This document shows, in pieces, positions 20,994 through 35,900 of a DNA stretch of 64,000 nt. Positions within the stretch are counted from its first letter, which is position 1. Each line of letters begins with the position of its first letter. The notes beneath the pieces are model-generated. The model ran no database searches, was not told where the DNA came from, and saw only the letters and a list, made by a program, of their open reading frames with translations. Position numbers and translations under genes: made by a program. The stretch covers positions 21,204,380-21,268,379 of the forward strand of contig NC_092863.1 in NCBI RefSeq assembly GCF_032062135.1. The letters are read 5' to 3'. Source of the DNA: Pyxicephalus adspersus (Eukaryota > Chordata > Amphibia > Anura > Pyxicephalidae).

Positions 20994-23900
20994 GTGGGTA
21001 AAGGTTACATTAACAAGAAACATTTGAACAATAAACTTTTTCTAAGTCATGTGTTAAGATATGCTGAACATCCTGGCGTGTTGCATGTGTGAAACCATGG
21101 GGAGGGGGATCGAACATGGAATCACGTTGTAGCCAAGACTTCCAGTTCAAGGAAGCAATGTCAAGTGTGTCATGTCTTTGTATTGACACAAGATTTGTGG
21201 AAGGATGCTGGTGTATTCACTGATGCATGCAAACATGATATAATATATTTCTATGCTTTCTCGCCATAGTTTCACACGTACATACCCACATTTCTGACCA
21301 TTGTTTAAAGATTTGCCATTCAAATTAATAGGTGATGAAATGGTATATTTTTGGCAAAGATGGTCAATGCTTTAATGGCATCTGGTGGGGTTTTGTTTGA
21401 GTTATACAATTAGAGGGGCTAATGCTGAAAGTGTAATTCCCTAATCCAGTCAATCTGCATTGCCTAATTTACAATGGCTCTTCTATGTCACTTTTACAGT
21501 CTTCACCAGCCTGTCATGTTTTTTACATTGGGGAACTTGAGATAACATTAAGGTCTTCAGGAAACCCCTTCTATAACTATTTCCACCTCTCGCAGTATAT
21601 TAACTCTGTGGTCAGTTGAAATAATAATAGTGTCTCACTGCTTGTCTTCAGGATGACTGCCACACTTATAGATAACCAAAAAGATCATTGAGATTTGTTA
21701 AACTGACATGAGAGGTCCAAATTACTCATGGTTCATAAACCCCTAGCAAACTTCTGGAGTAACCCTAGGGTTTCACTGACTAATAGTTGAGAAACACTGA
21801 GCTATACTGTTTAACAATAAATCCAGAAAAAAAAAAATTGTAGAAAGTTATATCGTTTTTATTTTTGTTATGAAAAAACAAGCTTCCTGCCTACTACCTA
21901 AGGCTACGTACACACGTACGAAAATTGCCATTGCAAAACAAACGATTATGCACGATTATTTTGAACGATTGTATGGTAAGAATACGATCGTTCAAATATA
22001 ATCCACCAATAATATGCACACACTAGATACGATCGTTTGAACGATGCAGGAAGTGATGTGTACTAGAGAAAGTGCTGCAGTACAATCCACGATCACTAAA
22101 TTACTTCACACACAATGGATTGAGAAAGAGTGGTCATTCGTTTCCAGCAACTTTCCTCGTTCGTTGGTGTGGTTGGCCAGTCATTCAATTTTTTTATAAG
22201 ATTATCTGCCGATCGGTCGTCAATCGTTCATTTCCAACGACAGTTATTGCACGTGTGTACGTAGCCTTAGTCTTTTCCTCATCCAGTGCTCCTTAGTTAA
22301 ATGTAATCTGTAATCTGCATTTGAAGGCACTATAGTAAATCAATAACCTAGGTATTGGGTAAAATTCACAGTTAGACTGTGTACTAGTATATATAATATT
22401 GCTTTAGGATGTAGTATTACTGCGTTTGGTATGTTATGGATCGGTATGTTGTGGAGTGATATATTAGGGATATTGGTGGAGGTTAAAGCTGACAACTCAA
22501 AAAAATAAGTCAAAAGGAAGTAGAGCTAATTACCAAGATACATTGCACGTCTCCTGTTGACATCTTAAAAAATAGAGCCCTGGCTCTCGGTGTCTTTTTG
22601 TTTTAGCTGTACATTGTTGGACGGACACAGAGCCAGACACTGGAGACAATGTAACTTCTGCACATGCACAGTGTCCATAATCTGTAGCCATCCAATAGCT
22701 GAAGAGGATCACTGTCCTCTCAGAAGTTGGAGGCTTCTCCTGATAGCTGCACAGAGGTAAGTCTGTGGTATAATTGGGAAGTATACCATAGCATAGCAGC
22801 AAGCAAACTTGCTGATTATGGCTAACGCTCCGCACCCAAGTTTCTTGGGATCATCCTGGGAAGGGGGGGGGGGGGCAAGTTTTAGGATGCCTAAAGTGAA
22901 CTAAACCTGCAAAATTACCTGACCCTGTTCCATTGCAGGGTGCTGCCATTTTTCTGAAAACCACCATGCTGATATACTGTGAGCTGTGGATAGGGTATTT
23001 AAAGTAGAGGGTTCCCCAAGACCTATAAGTTATTTCATGGGTTCCCCCAAGGCAAAAAGGTTGAGAAAAGTTGCACTAGAAAGATGTTTAACAGACGGGA
23101 GTTCTCTTTATCTTATGTCATATAAATGTACAAATGACTGCCTTTTAGCAGTTTGTGTGCATGCCCCCCCCCCCCCATTATTTGTTAAAATCATTGACCA
23201 ACCGTTAAAAGAGGATACGTAATCGCCTTTCTAGAAAGCAGTGTTTTTATCATATTACAGGTGTCCACAAGAGCATACACAATTTGGGATTTTCAAATTC
23301 AGGCAGTCCCCGAGTTTAGGACATCATGGGGTGGGGGCAATTTGCATGGCTTGCAGAAGAGGTCTTTTGCTGTTCTGCAAGCTCTTGTAACTTGTAATTG
23401 TGATTACTCACAGTGAGGATTTTATACAGTAACTGACACCAAGCTGCCTATTAATATGTTGAGACAAACATCTGTTCTAATTACATTTATTTACTGAGTT
23501 GTGTTATGGACCCTTGCGACATCTTATTGATCTAGTTAAGTTGCTAAAGATTAATTTCATTTTTGAAAAAATATTTATTTTAGTTACTTGAGTTAGACCG
23601 AAAGGAAAGTCCTTTTACTTGTTTTATTTGTCCATAAACTACCCAACGAACCATTATATTAATTCGAATTTTCTTCTTTAGTGTTTACCTTCTCTCCTGA
23701 AGCCTAATCGGTTTAAAATTCCACTCCTCCTTCATCCGATCAGGACAAAGAAAAGATTCTCTATTCCACCATCAGCAAAAAGCAATTATAATACTGCTGA
23801 AGAAATGGCACAGAAAATAAGAGCTGCTGGTATTATTGTTCCAGAAGAAATCATGGAACGTCCAATTAATGTTTCCTGCACAGGTAGTGAAACCTTATGT

Positions 23901-26900
23901 TGATAATGAAATGTATTTCTGAAATTTTTATGTAAATTATATTGTAATTGACCAATTATGCAGTGCTTTACAGAGAACAGATTATTCATGTAAATTGCTG
24001 CATCAAAATGTTCAGTGTGTTTACAACTGGTTCTTGGAGGAACGTGGAACCAAATTACATGGAGTCCAGGAAAACATTAAACCTCAAACTACAGTTCATT
24101 GGTAAAAGCGCTAACTGTCAGTTAAGTATTTGGTAGAATTATAGTATGGGATTACCATGCATGGTAAAGGTCTCCCAGACAAAAGCTTGGTGGTCTTTGC
24201 AGAAGAACTCTATTAAGTGGCTCCTTGTACAATTTATAAAACACTTTTGGTCCTCTGTTAACCTAACCGTTTTGTGGTAAGCTCTGAACTGCTTATCCTT
24301 ACTAATACACAATGAGTTGATTTTTTTTTTTTTTTTTTGTTACCATCTCCTTATCCAAGACATTTTAAAACTGTATTGCCTACCAGACAGATAAATGCCA
24401 CTCCAAGCCCTCCTCACTGCTGACTTGTGTCTGCTGTACATCAAAATACATTTTCCTCTATCTGTAATTTTGCTTATGGGTCAGTCCTGTGGACTTGTGC
24501 ATTATGTGCTAGGGAAGCTGGTGGACCTGTACAGTATGAGCTAGGGAGGCTGGTGGGAAAGAGCGTGCTCCTTGTTTTACGTACTAGAACTTTCCCCAGG
24601 TGAGGGGTGACTTCTGACAGCTTCTTTATTTGAGACATCTGCAAAAATTTAAACCTTGTTCTCCAGTGAAGTGTTGCAGCAACTCCTGGCAGGTCCTGGT
24701 GTTTAGGTGGTTTTGTTGCAAACTATGTACTTGAAGCAGCACCAAACGTGAATAGGCCCAAAACCACATGGGCACACTATGCTGGAGGTTTTAGCGGCCT
24801 AGAACAGATAGCCTTGTAGTCATATCTAAACAGAAAGTGAGGCCTCTTCTTTGTATTCTTCATCTGGACGCTTGTGTTCAAGTAATTTGTAAGTGCAATG
24901 AGAATAGTGGGAAGAGAGCAGTGACTGCCAAAATATTTTTCGAAGAAGTTCTACACATATTAGGAAGAACATAGGGTTAGAGAGAAAAAAAGATGATGCG
25001 GCATATAATGAGGTGTTTTAAGGATGCTGCCTAGGAAATGAGTTGTATAGAAAGAAATCATAATTATTTTAGAAGAGGCGGGTGTTCCTGTATCTTGCGC
25101 TGAACCCCTAAATCAGGGGTGTCCAAACTGTTTGCAAAGAGGGCCAGATTTGGTGGAGTGAAAATGTGTGGGGGCCGACCGGATCAGCACATCCTCGGGG
25201 TTAGTGTGGGTGTGGTCTGGGAGTGTCCCGCACACACCCACCAGGATGACGCGAGGGATTCCCTGTGCGTAGAGTCTGATGTCAGTGTGGGCTCTGTGCA
25301 GAGCACGTTCTTGGGATCAGAGTGCACGTGGTCCGTGGAGGTCACGCACAGCTCATGCCCACTATAATGATGTAGGGGATTCCCTGTGCACACATGGGGA
25401 GTAGCAGGCCAATAATTGTAGGGCGGTTGATCAACTCTAATGAAATATAAAATATTTTTGTTGTACGTGTGTATTTTATACTGTGGTCAACAGTGGTGTC
25501 GGGCTGCATAGTATTGATTTTATGACAGACTGCTGCCCAGTGGAAATCTGAACACGGGCTGCATTTTGCCCCCGGGCCATACTTTGGACATGCCTGCCCT
25601 AAATAAATATATATTCAAAAACCGGAAAAACTAATTTCTTAGATTAGGATAAATAAAAAGTAGGGGACTTGGTGTACAGCCAACTTGTCAGTTGAGAGGT
25701 GTTTGTACAAGATTGTGTATGCATTACCGCACAGAAATTTTTGTAGCCAGGTGGTCAAAAAAGTGGGTACTCAAAAAGTAGTCTTTCAATTTAATCTTTT
25801 TTACTTACTTGCACTAAAATGTCAGTCTTCCCTGTTGGCACTGGCTGGGTCAGCTTGTTTCCATGCAATATATAATGATATCTGAAGTGTTTAGAAGTGG
25901 CCAGCTTGTGACTGTCAAGTTTACATTTTCTTCCTCTCCTGACCTTCTCCTCCACCTACTTCCCCTCCCTCCTTCAGGGAACACAAAGCTCTCAAGCTCA
26001 GCAGCTGCAGACAGAGCAGTGGCACAGTGAGAAAAAAAATCTGCATAACTAGGGCAGTGGGAGTGGATTACAATCACTCCCACCAAGGATGGCATTTCCC
26101 AGATTGCACCTCTCTGCCTAGGCGATGGAGAGACCTAAGGGCGTGGCCAGAACTTGTTTTTTAATGTTTAAACTTAAAGCAAGCTGAAAAAATAAAAAAG
26201 GTATTTAGATGATTATAACTCAGGCTTATGTTATCTATAAACCAAAGTTGATTTTGTGAGTATAGGTTTGCTGTAGGTATCCAATAACCCCTTTTTATTG
26301 TCTGTTTTCCACCTTCCCCCTATACTTTTTAATGCCATGTCCCATATTTTTTTCTATCTTTTTTATGCCCCAACAGTCCAGTGACCAAACATCCTACTGT
26401 TCCATGTTTTGTTAAGTATGTTAAGTTATTGTATTCACATGTAGTAGGAGTGTAGAAGTCTTATCAATGCATTGTACCAAGTTAAGATTAATTCACATTG
26501 GCTGTAAAAACTGTGGCATTTGCCACTCCCAAGTGACTACCTGTACTAGCAACTGCTAGGTACCTGGGATTGGTAACAGGCAGTACCTTCCAGGGTTTTT
26601 CAAGACCCAGTGGTTTCTGCCATGAGAAAAGCAGTACATACAACTTTGCTTACAGTGTAAATTTGGCCAGCTTCAGATGTGCCCACTAGATTTATATCTA
26701 AGTAAATTGGAACTTTTCTGGAAAAAATAAATTTTTTACTGATGACCAGCCCATAATCTGTCCACAAACAGCCCAGTCCTGTGTAGGCTCAGCTTCCCTC
26801 TTCTTTCCAACGCTCTCCATTCTTCCCAGGCTTCAGATTACCCCTTCAGTTACTGATGTGGTGCTAAAGATTGAGGTCCTCCCTAAAAACATTGTTAAAA

Positions 26901-29900
26901 TTTTTTAAAATGTTAAAAAAAAAAAAAAAATCCCAATTAAATATTTATAAAAACGGGTAGCCACTATTTTTTAACATGGTAAAAATGTGGTCAGAGGTCA
27001 GCTTTGAGAGCATCATGCATGTAAACGTGATGGCAGATGAGGACTGCTGGTGTCCCTCTCACTTGACTGCAGAGCATGTATTCGCAGATGAGGGTGGGAC
27101 AGCCAAGGGTCAAATAAAGCTGCTTGTGACGTAATATTGATGTCAGCACAGTATTATAGCTGGGTGTGTAAAGGCTGCTTGTCATATTCTGCAGGCTAAC
27201 AACTCGCTTGAATTTTCAGGGTACACAGGGTACTTAGCTACTAGTAAGCATTTCGGTCCCCCAGCTTTAAAGAATTTCAAGGTGTGGGGGTCAAAAGTTT
27301 ACAAACTTGTGAAAATTGAACATTGGGGTTGGTGTTTCAAAAGCATTTTGAAAAATAAATGCAAATTGCAGTCCCCTGGGCCACTTACATACCAAGGACC
27401 ATTGGGTTGGGGCCCCTAAAATTATGCCTACCTGTCACAAAACTATAACTGTTATACTGTCATTACTACTGTCATTATTTGAGCATGAAAATCTCTACCC
27501 ATCAAAACGAGCTGCCCTGTTAAACATAACTGACTGCCTGTAATGCTTGAACCACAATTTCTCTGGCATTGGAAGGTGTTGGAAACTGAAAAAGTAGGTA
27601 CAAGTGGGGAACACCTGTGGTTAACATCCTCTAAAATTTACAGCCCACTGTTTTTAGAGAAATTGGGGTTTAAGGTAGAGAATTGAATTTTTTATGTGTA
27701 ACAGCGTGTTTTGATGGGTAGAGATTTTTATGATCCAATAATGCAGTAGTAATGACATTTCAAGGGGTGCGGGCCTCCACTTGCACCTACATTTTCGGGT
27801 TTGTGCACATTTTTCCAGAGAAATGTTGCAGTTGGCTTTGCAGCTTATGCTTGGGGTCAGAATGTCTTCAGATGCTATGCATAATCCTAAATTAACCAAA
27901 TTTTTTTTTGAATCGTAGCCAGATCATTGTACGTTTTTGTCCAGTCCTATGCTAGTGAGATGAACGTTGACTCTTTTAAGTGAAGTTGTATGGGGTCCTA
28001 AGAGTTTATATATTTCAGTTTGATTATTTAAGTGCTTCACATTGTACACGTGCAGTATTGATTCATATACTACCAAGACAGAATTCTTATCTTTTCATAA
28101 ATGTAAAAGGGTATGTTAATAATGGTTATATACACTTACTAGATTGTTACCCCCAGATGATCATGATTGTTTGTTTCTGACAAAATTACCTGATCTGTCC
28201 TGACAGATGAATAAACAGCAGTGTAATGAAGAGCGATTTGCTTTAGAGGAAGTCACAGCGAGAGTGAGTCACTTGCTTGTTCCCCCCACCCCTTTTCCAC
28301 AGAACATTTCTGTGTGTACAGTGCTCATTCATTGTCACTAAAAATGATCAGGAAAAAAATGGTTTTCATCCAAAGAGATCTAATGTGTGTACATAGCCCA
28401 TATGTACATAGCCACACCTGAGCATTCACATCAACTCTGGTAACACACCTTCTTTATACCTACTTTAAGGGGGGCATTTCTGGCTACAAATGCAATGTAT
28501 GAAATCTTGAATCTGTTCCACAAATGTTTTCCCCCGTTATACTCTACAGTGTTCTCCCCAGAATTTTTTTTTACCTGGGTAGTGAGAAAAATGTATATGA
28601 GTAGTAAAAAAAAATATGGGCAGGGCAAGACATGGGGAATTTAGTGCTCCTAGTTTGTGCCATAGATATCCAGTAACCCAGTGTTCTACCTACCATTTTT
28701 TTTTTGTTATGCCCCAACTGTCTATTGCTGTATATTTGATCCAACTGCCTAGTGTTCCATATTTAATAGTGTAATCCTTTGTAGTTGTGTAATATTGTAA
28801 TCAATGTAGCGTAACAGTTTAGGATTAGTTCACATTAGCAGTAAAAAACTGGACCATTTTACCCCTCCTGAGTGACTACTTGGCAACTGCTAGGCAACTA
28901 AGATTGGTAACAACCTGGCAGTTTTTCAAGCAGCAATGGTTCCTGGCGAGAGGAAAGTGAGGGGTAAATGTAGCAAACGCAACCTTACTGCCAGTGTGAA
29001 TTCAGCCTGACTTCAGATGTGTCCTCTTAGCGCTATATCTAGGTAATGCGAAGTTTTTGTAAAAAAAATTTCACTTGATTTATGTACGAGCTGAGCTCAG
29101 AGCCCCACATATGCTCAGTTTCCCTCTTCCTTCCGATGCCCACCGTTCCATTGCTGATCTCACTGGGCATGTGTGAGATTAAGCACTTTTTTTACATTAT
29201 TGGAAAGCCCCTGAAGATGCATTCCTGATGCGCAATGGGAGCAGCCCACAGCTATCTGGGATATGTGACACAAATATCTCAGGAGGCTGCGGATTTACTC
29301 TACAGTCTTTATCATCTTGGCAGTAAAGATGGAAGGGGAGGGGTCCTCCCCCAAAAAATTAAAAAAAAACAAAAACATATTTTTCTATTAATATGAGAAA
29401 GTCACCTTTTATATAATGTTAAAATGTGGTGTTGCTTTAGGAACATCATGCATGTGATGGGGGCAGTACAACCAGTGTCCAAAACTGCATGTGAAATTTA
29501 TCCACACACAGTTTGATAGCTGTGTGTGTAAAGGCTGCTTGTCATATTCTGCAGCCTAACAACTCACTGTGTTCAATCCTTCAGATCTCTTAAATTGTTG
29601 CTTGTAACGAGTTTTTTAGGGTAAACAGGGGTACACTCTTAGCTACTAATAACCAAGCTTTCTTTAGAGGATTTTAGGATATGGGGATCATGAGTTTAAA
29701 AAATAGTTGAAAGTGAACATTTGGGTTGCTGTTTCATAAATAAAGTGCATCTAGAAGCCCAAATTTGAAAATGCTAACTAAGGACCCCCAGGGACCATTT
29801 ATATAGCAGGGAGCATTGGGGTGGGGCCCCCTAAATTTATAGCTGCCTTTCACAAAACCATGCTTCTGTTCTTTAAACTTCAATTTATCTGGAATAGGGA

Positions 29901-32900
29901 GGTTTAGGAAACTTAAAATGTAGGTGCAAATGGGGAACAGATGTATAAACCCCCTAAAATTTCATTAGCATGGCATCATTTGAACATAAATAAAATTTTT
30001 GCCCATCAAACTGTTGGCTTCCCTACCTTGAACCCGTGCAGATAAACAAAATTGAAGGTGCATATGAGATGGGGGGCGACTTGTGGCTAACACACCCCAA
30101 ACGTTTATCATTATGGCATAATTACAATGTAAAAAATTCTGCCCATCAAAATAGGCTGCTCTGTTAACAAATGACTGTACACTTCCAGTACCTGAACCCC
30201 AATTTTCTTTTGGCTGGCAGAGTTTGTTTTAATAACAGTGATAAAATTTTAGGGGGTGTTATCCACAGATGTTCCCCACCGGGTTTCAGTTTCTACACCT
30301 TATTACATAGAAATTGGGGTTTGTGTTTGAAGTGGGCAGTAATGTGTAACAGGGCAGTACGTTTTAATAGTGTTTTTCATGTTCTGATGAGGCCATAGTA
30401 ATGAAATTTTAGTGTGTGTGTTTTAGCTACATTTTCCAGCGAAATTGGGATTCAAAGAAGAGAAGCAGACAGGGTAACATAGTATGACAGTTACAGATCT
30501 GTAAAAGGTAGGTATCAATTTTGGGGCCCCATCCCAATTCTCCTTTCTATGTAAGTAGCCCCGGGGGTCCCCATCTTACTTTTTTTTTTTTTTTAATAAG
30601 GACTTTTAGGCACACTTGCTTTTGAAACATCAACAAGTTTTTACAATTCTGATCCCCGTATCTTGAAATTTTTAAAAGCTGGAGTGCTGAATTGTAGTTA
30701 CTATTGGCTATGAGTGTTACCTGTGCACCCTGAAGAGCTAGTGAATGGGGAGGGTGAGCTGTGCTGTGCTTTTCTCCTCTCGCCAGGCTCTTATCAAGGC
30801 CTTGAATCCTTTGAACAGATAATGGAGAGGCTGCTCTGTTCTCAGTTGTCATCTGTTCAAAGGATTAGAGCTGTGTATAAGAGCTGGGCAGATGACGAAC
30901 AGCAGCTGGGCACCCCGCCCACCAGCAAGAAGCTGGGGAGAACTATGTTCTAATATATAATTGTTTTCTTTGTTCTAATGAACTATTGTTAATACCTAAA
31001 CCTTTCTGTCTTCTAGTATACTATCAATCTCCCTCACAGTAGCACTTTGGTGTTTCTTTATATCCATTTACAGGCTGTGTGCCTACTTAATTCTTCTCTT
31101 TATTTCTAGGTGGAATTTTAGACCCCTATGTACCTCCAGAGGGTGATGCACGCCTGTCCACACTTTCCAAGGATGGCTTGAAACAGAGAACAGAAAAGCT
31201 AAGACAGACAGCGGCCTCTCATTTGGCGTATGTTCTTGCCATCCTTGATGGCCATTTTTCTTTTCTTACCTAATCTATATCTCCTTGCCACCCTTTCCTG
31301 GGCAAAAACTGTTTTGTGTGTATATATACAAGACGTGAGTATAAATTAAGGGTTTTTATTAATTCATCCCATCTTTTGACTTTTGTTTCTATTACCAGTG
31401 ATCTTCTTTTTATATTCTAGTATTCTTATCAACCTTATTGTCTTGCACTGCACATGCATGAGATCGGCCTTTTTTTTTTTCCATGAATGAAACAGCACCT
31501 TTTGTGCATGTCTGAGATAAGGACATGTGCGAAAAAAGCAGCCAGATGCCTCCTGGGATGCGTGACCTAGGAATCCCGGGAGGCTTTGCGCTCCCATTCT
31601 GTCTTGATAGCCACGGCGATAGGGATGGTGTGAGTTACCCTATAAATCCTTTACTTCAATTCTTCACAATGTTTAGTTCCCTCCCATTATGTATGTAGTT
31701 TATAATAGGCATCTTTCTGATTACTCCGTTGTGTTTCCTGCATTTGGAATCTCCACTGGCCTGTATGAATTTTAGAAATTAGACCTGCGCCTGCAAGAGA
31801 TTGGCAATTGTGTTTTTCATTAATGAAGTGCTCAAGTTCAAATTGCAAATAGTAATGTGCACAGCCTTAAATGAGTCACAATGGCTAAAAAATTGGTTAA
31901 GAAACAATTGGATAAACATTCTTGTGTCCTTAAAGAGCTGAGCTTACTTATTTCAAAGCCATTGTTTCAAATTTTTAGCTTCTCTTTAACCCAATGGCGG
32001 CATGGTACCTATCTTCTATCTATCTGTGGTTCCTATCTTCAAAAAGGGTGCAAAGTCATTACCAAGTAACCAAGTAACTACAGACAGGTAAGATAAACTA
32101 TAGTTGAAAAGTCTAGAGAGTGTGATAAAAAAAACACATAAAAAACATAGAGTCTGCAAAAAAATACTATAGTTGATAGCCGTCATGGATTCAAGGAAGA
32201 CGTAATTTGTCTCAAATTTTCTCCCATTTTTTGAGGAAGTAAGTAAACCGGTAGATAGTGGAGTAGCAGTTGATATAGTGTACTTGGACTTTGCAAAAAC
32301 ATTTGTCACAGTACCCCACAGACAGTTAATATGCAAGTTAGGGTCCATAGGTTCAAAAAATTCAATCCGTAAATGGATAGAGATCTAGCTTAAAGACCAC
32401 ATCCAGAGAATAGTAATTAATGATTCATACTCTCAATGGTCTTAAGGTTATTAGCGGTGTACCCCAGGGTTCAATATTGGGACCTTTATTGTTTAACATC
32501 TTTATAAATTATATAAAACTCGGGATTAAAAGTACCATTTCTGTTTTTGAAGATGACACCAAACTGTGCAATGGAATTAAGTCTATACAGGATGTCTATA
32601 ACCTACAAGCAGACCTGGATTTACTGTTTCATTTGTCAAATTACATTCCATATTGTAATGTAATGCACTTGAAGGCTAACAATCTGCAAGCTTCATACTG
32701 TCCAAAGTAAAGTATCTTGAAGTTTTGGTAATATTAACATGCAATACCAAGCTGCAATATCTAAAACTCAAAAACTCACTAAATCTAAAACTGAGCTTGC
32801 TCATTCTTGGCTGGTGACACAAGTGAAGTTAGAAAACACAGCAGTTTAAAAAAAGCAGGTAAATCCTTTACTAACTACAAACTGTAAGTAAACTTTTTTA

Positions 32901-35900
32901 ACTCCTTGAAAACAATGTAACTTGGAAAATGAGTGGCAGCAAGGTGGAAGGTTTTGTTCAGTGCACTGTCCATCATATGTATGCACAAATAGACCAACAG
33001 CTCCTAGGTGAATACTGTTGTAACAGATGTGAGCAAGTCGCCTTTCTGGTGTCTCACATTGGAGAGCTGGAGAAGCGCATTACAACACTGAAATCAGTCG
33101 ATCACCTTGAAAGGGGTCTCCCGGGCACTCAGCAGGTAGTTAATGGCTTAGATGTGGAGGGTGGAGAGGTTAATCTGGATGAACATGTAAGGAGTTGGGT
33201 TACTGTAGTTAGAGGGAGTGGTAAGGCTTTAAAGTAAAGATAACAGAGACTGGTAATCCAGGGAACATCCAATTGCCTCATGGAATCAGGAAGGAATTTT
33301 TTTTCCTCCCTTTGAAGCAAATTGTACCAGGGTTTTTTTGCCTTCCTCTGGACCAACTATGTCCATAGGGTTTTTTATCTGAGATATGTTTATTTCCCTA
33401 GTGATTGAACTTGATAGACCTATGTCTTTTTTTTCAACCTGACCTACTATGTAACTATATATGTAAATTACACTGTAACTGTAAAGCTACCAAAGTACTT
33501 TCCTGTATTAAAAGAGGAATAGACTGCAAAGATCGAGACATAATCCTGGCCTTGTATAAAGCATTGGTCAGACCTCATCTGAACTTAATAGTCCTGTTTA
33601 GGGCACCAGTTCACAAAAAGGATACTAAACTAAACAACTAAACTAATAATCTGAACTAAATCTATTAAGGGGGTATATAATCACCCCATATAAATATATA
33701 AATGGGCCATATAGAAAACTCTGTTCTCAGATATTCACTTTAGAGTTGGACGGGGCCACTCAGTGTGTCTGGAGGAAAAGAACATTAATCTCTGGATAAG
33801 AAAGAGATGCTTCGCAGTAAGGTCTGTGAAAATGTGGAATATGCTCCCTCAGGAAGTAGTTTCAGCAAGTATTTTAGATTTTAAGAAAAAGCTGGGTGCT
33901 TTTCTAGAGGCACAAAAATTAACGGTATCAAAGTCTTAAATAAAGACAACAGACTGTTGATCCAGGAACATCTCACAGGAAAATATCATATGGAAAAAGT
34001 CTTTCATGTCAAACATCCGACTTACTGACTACTTTAATACTCCCAAAGTGATTGTAGCATACTTGGCAAGGCTGATTACCCTCAGCCAAAAATCTCTTAT
34101 TGGCATGATGGTCTGTAGGTCACTGCTTCCTGTGTGATGACAATTGTATTCCAGTCCCTTTACAATTATTTGTTTGTAATTTTTTCCATACAACTTCTGA
34201 CCATGATCTGATGAAGCAGACTATTTTCTGCTAAACACGTCATCATCTAAAGTGGTACTGTTAAATGGCCAAATCTTGACGTGGTTTGATTTGAAACCCT
34301 ACAATTTGTGGATTGTAGTTTGAGATTTAGTGTAGTGTTCTATGATATATCTGGTATATCAAACATGTAAATAGCTGTATATACTTTGGTGATTTTGATA
34401 TAGAGTAAATGTGTTGTGTCTTTTAAAACTTTAATGTGATTATGATAAATGGCAATGTTGGATGGTTAATATTTACAATACAATAAAAACTTTTAACATA
34501 TGATGTTGGTATCTATTAAAAAACCCCTATTAAAAATAATCTTTATATTTGTTAGGGGTTCTTTGCCGCGTCATTTAGTGTGCCATCCTGAGGCACTCCT
34601 TAATTCAGGTTATCTATGATATAAATGGATAGAAAGGGGCAAAGGGGTGTTGTCCAGGTAATTGATATATAACAATGTGTAGAATTCAGAGACGGCACAA
34701 GAGTTTGCAGCATGGTGGTGGTATTTAGAAAGAGTTTGATATTAAGTACTATATAATGGGATCACCAGTAAGTATATACCAGGGACTTTTTTATGTCTGT
34801 TTCTTCAAGAGACCCTGCTTTGTCCCTAGGAGAGGAGTGTTACTATGTGCAGCTGTGTAGTATTATGCCCTTAGTCTGTGTTTTTTTTTCTTTGTGCCTG
34901 TCAAATTGAAAAAATGTGGAAATTCCAGGGTTTCTTCCGGGGACTGAAGGGTAAGGTCAGCACTGGTCTAAAAGAATTTTGCCCTGCCTTGGGGTTGGAT
35001 TAAGGTTCTTAATATGCTGGCCAAGTTTCCCTTTTAAATTGGTTCAAGGATACAATTAAAGCAGCCCCTTGTTCATTATCATTATAGCCAGTAGTTTAGG
35101 GGACCAGTAAGCCTAATCTTGCCTTGTTTTTCCTTCTAGATGGAATGACCTTATAATCGGTTCAGTTATACTTGCCTAAAGTGGCTGCTTCTTTTTGAAG
35201 GACCTAGAAGATTATTGTACCAACATTTTACAATATTCTCAGAAATCCTATACCTTGCTCATTACTGTTGATGTCTCATCTGGTACTTGAAATTTTACAG
35301 GGAGCGTAAATGTTCAAGGCATTTTTGGTGCTGTCTAGTGGGCCCAGATAATGACTGCAATGAAAAAAGATAAGATGGCTAAAATTAGCACAATTTCCAT
35401 GATTTACAAAGAGGATGGTCCTTTGACCCTTTGCATCAAAGTACATTTAATTGTTTCTCTGCAAAATCAGGGCAAGGTAGATGGGCCCATCAATAAAACA
35501 AATCTTAAGGGTAACTACATTCTTCACAACACTCTTTCATTAGACCTTTTTGAATGGAGGTTCTGTCAACAAAACCAAGTGTTTGGCAGGAAGTTTTAAA
35601 AGCATTTGTTTCACTTTAAGGTAGGCTGATTTTATATTTCTACCATCCTGAAAGCTAACCAGTTCCTGTGTTTTTGGGAATCTTCCACGATGGCACGCCT
35701 GTTTCCCACCTATTGGAGATTTAGTATTTATTTTTACTCATACGTGCACTGGTGGAGGTACTTTACTTTATCTAAATTGAGGAATGAGGTGGCTGGGAGG
35801 CATTTTTAATTATTGCAAACAAAATAGGAAAGCACCAATTATCTTTCCCAGGTTCTGCTGTCTTGGAAGATTCTTAGAAACACCAGTAAATCTAGCTGTC

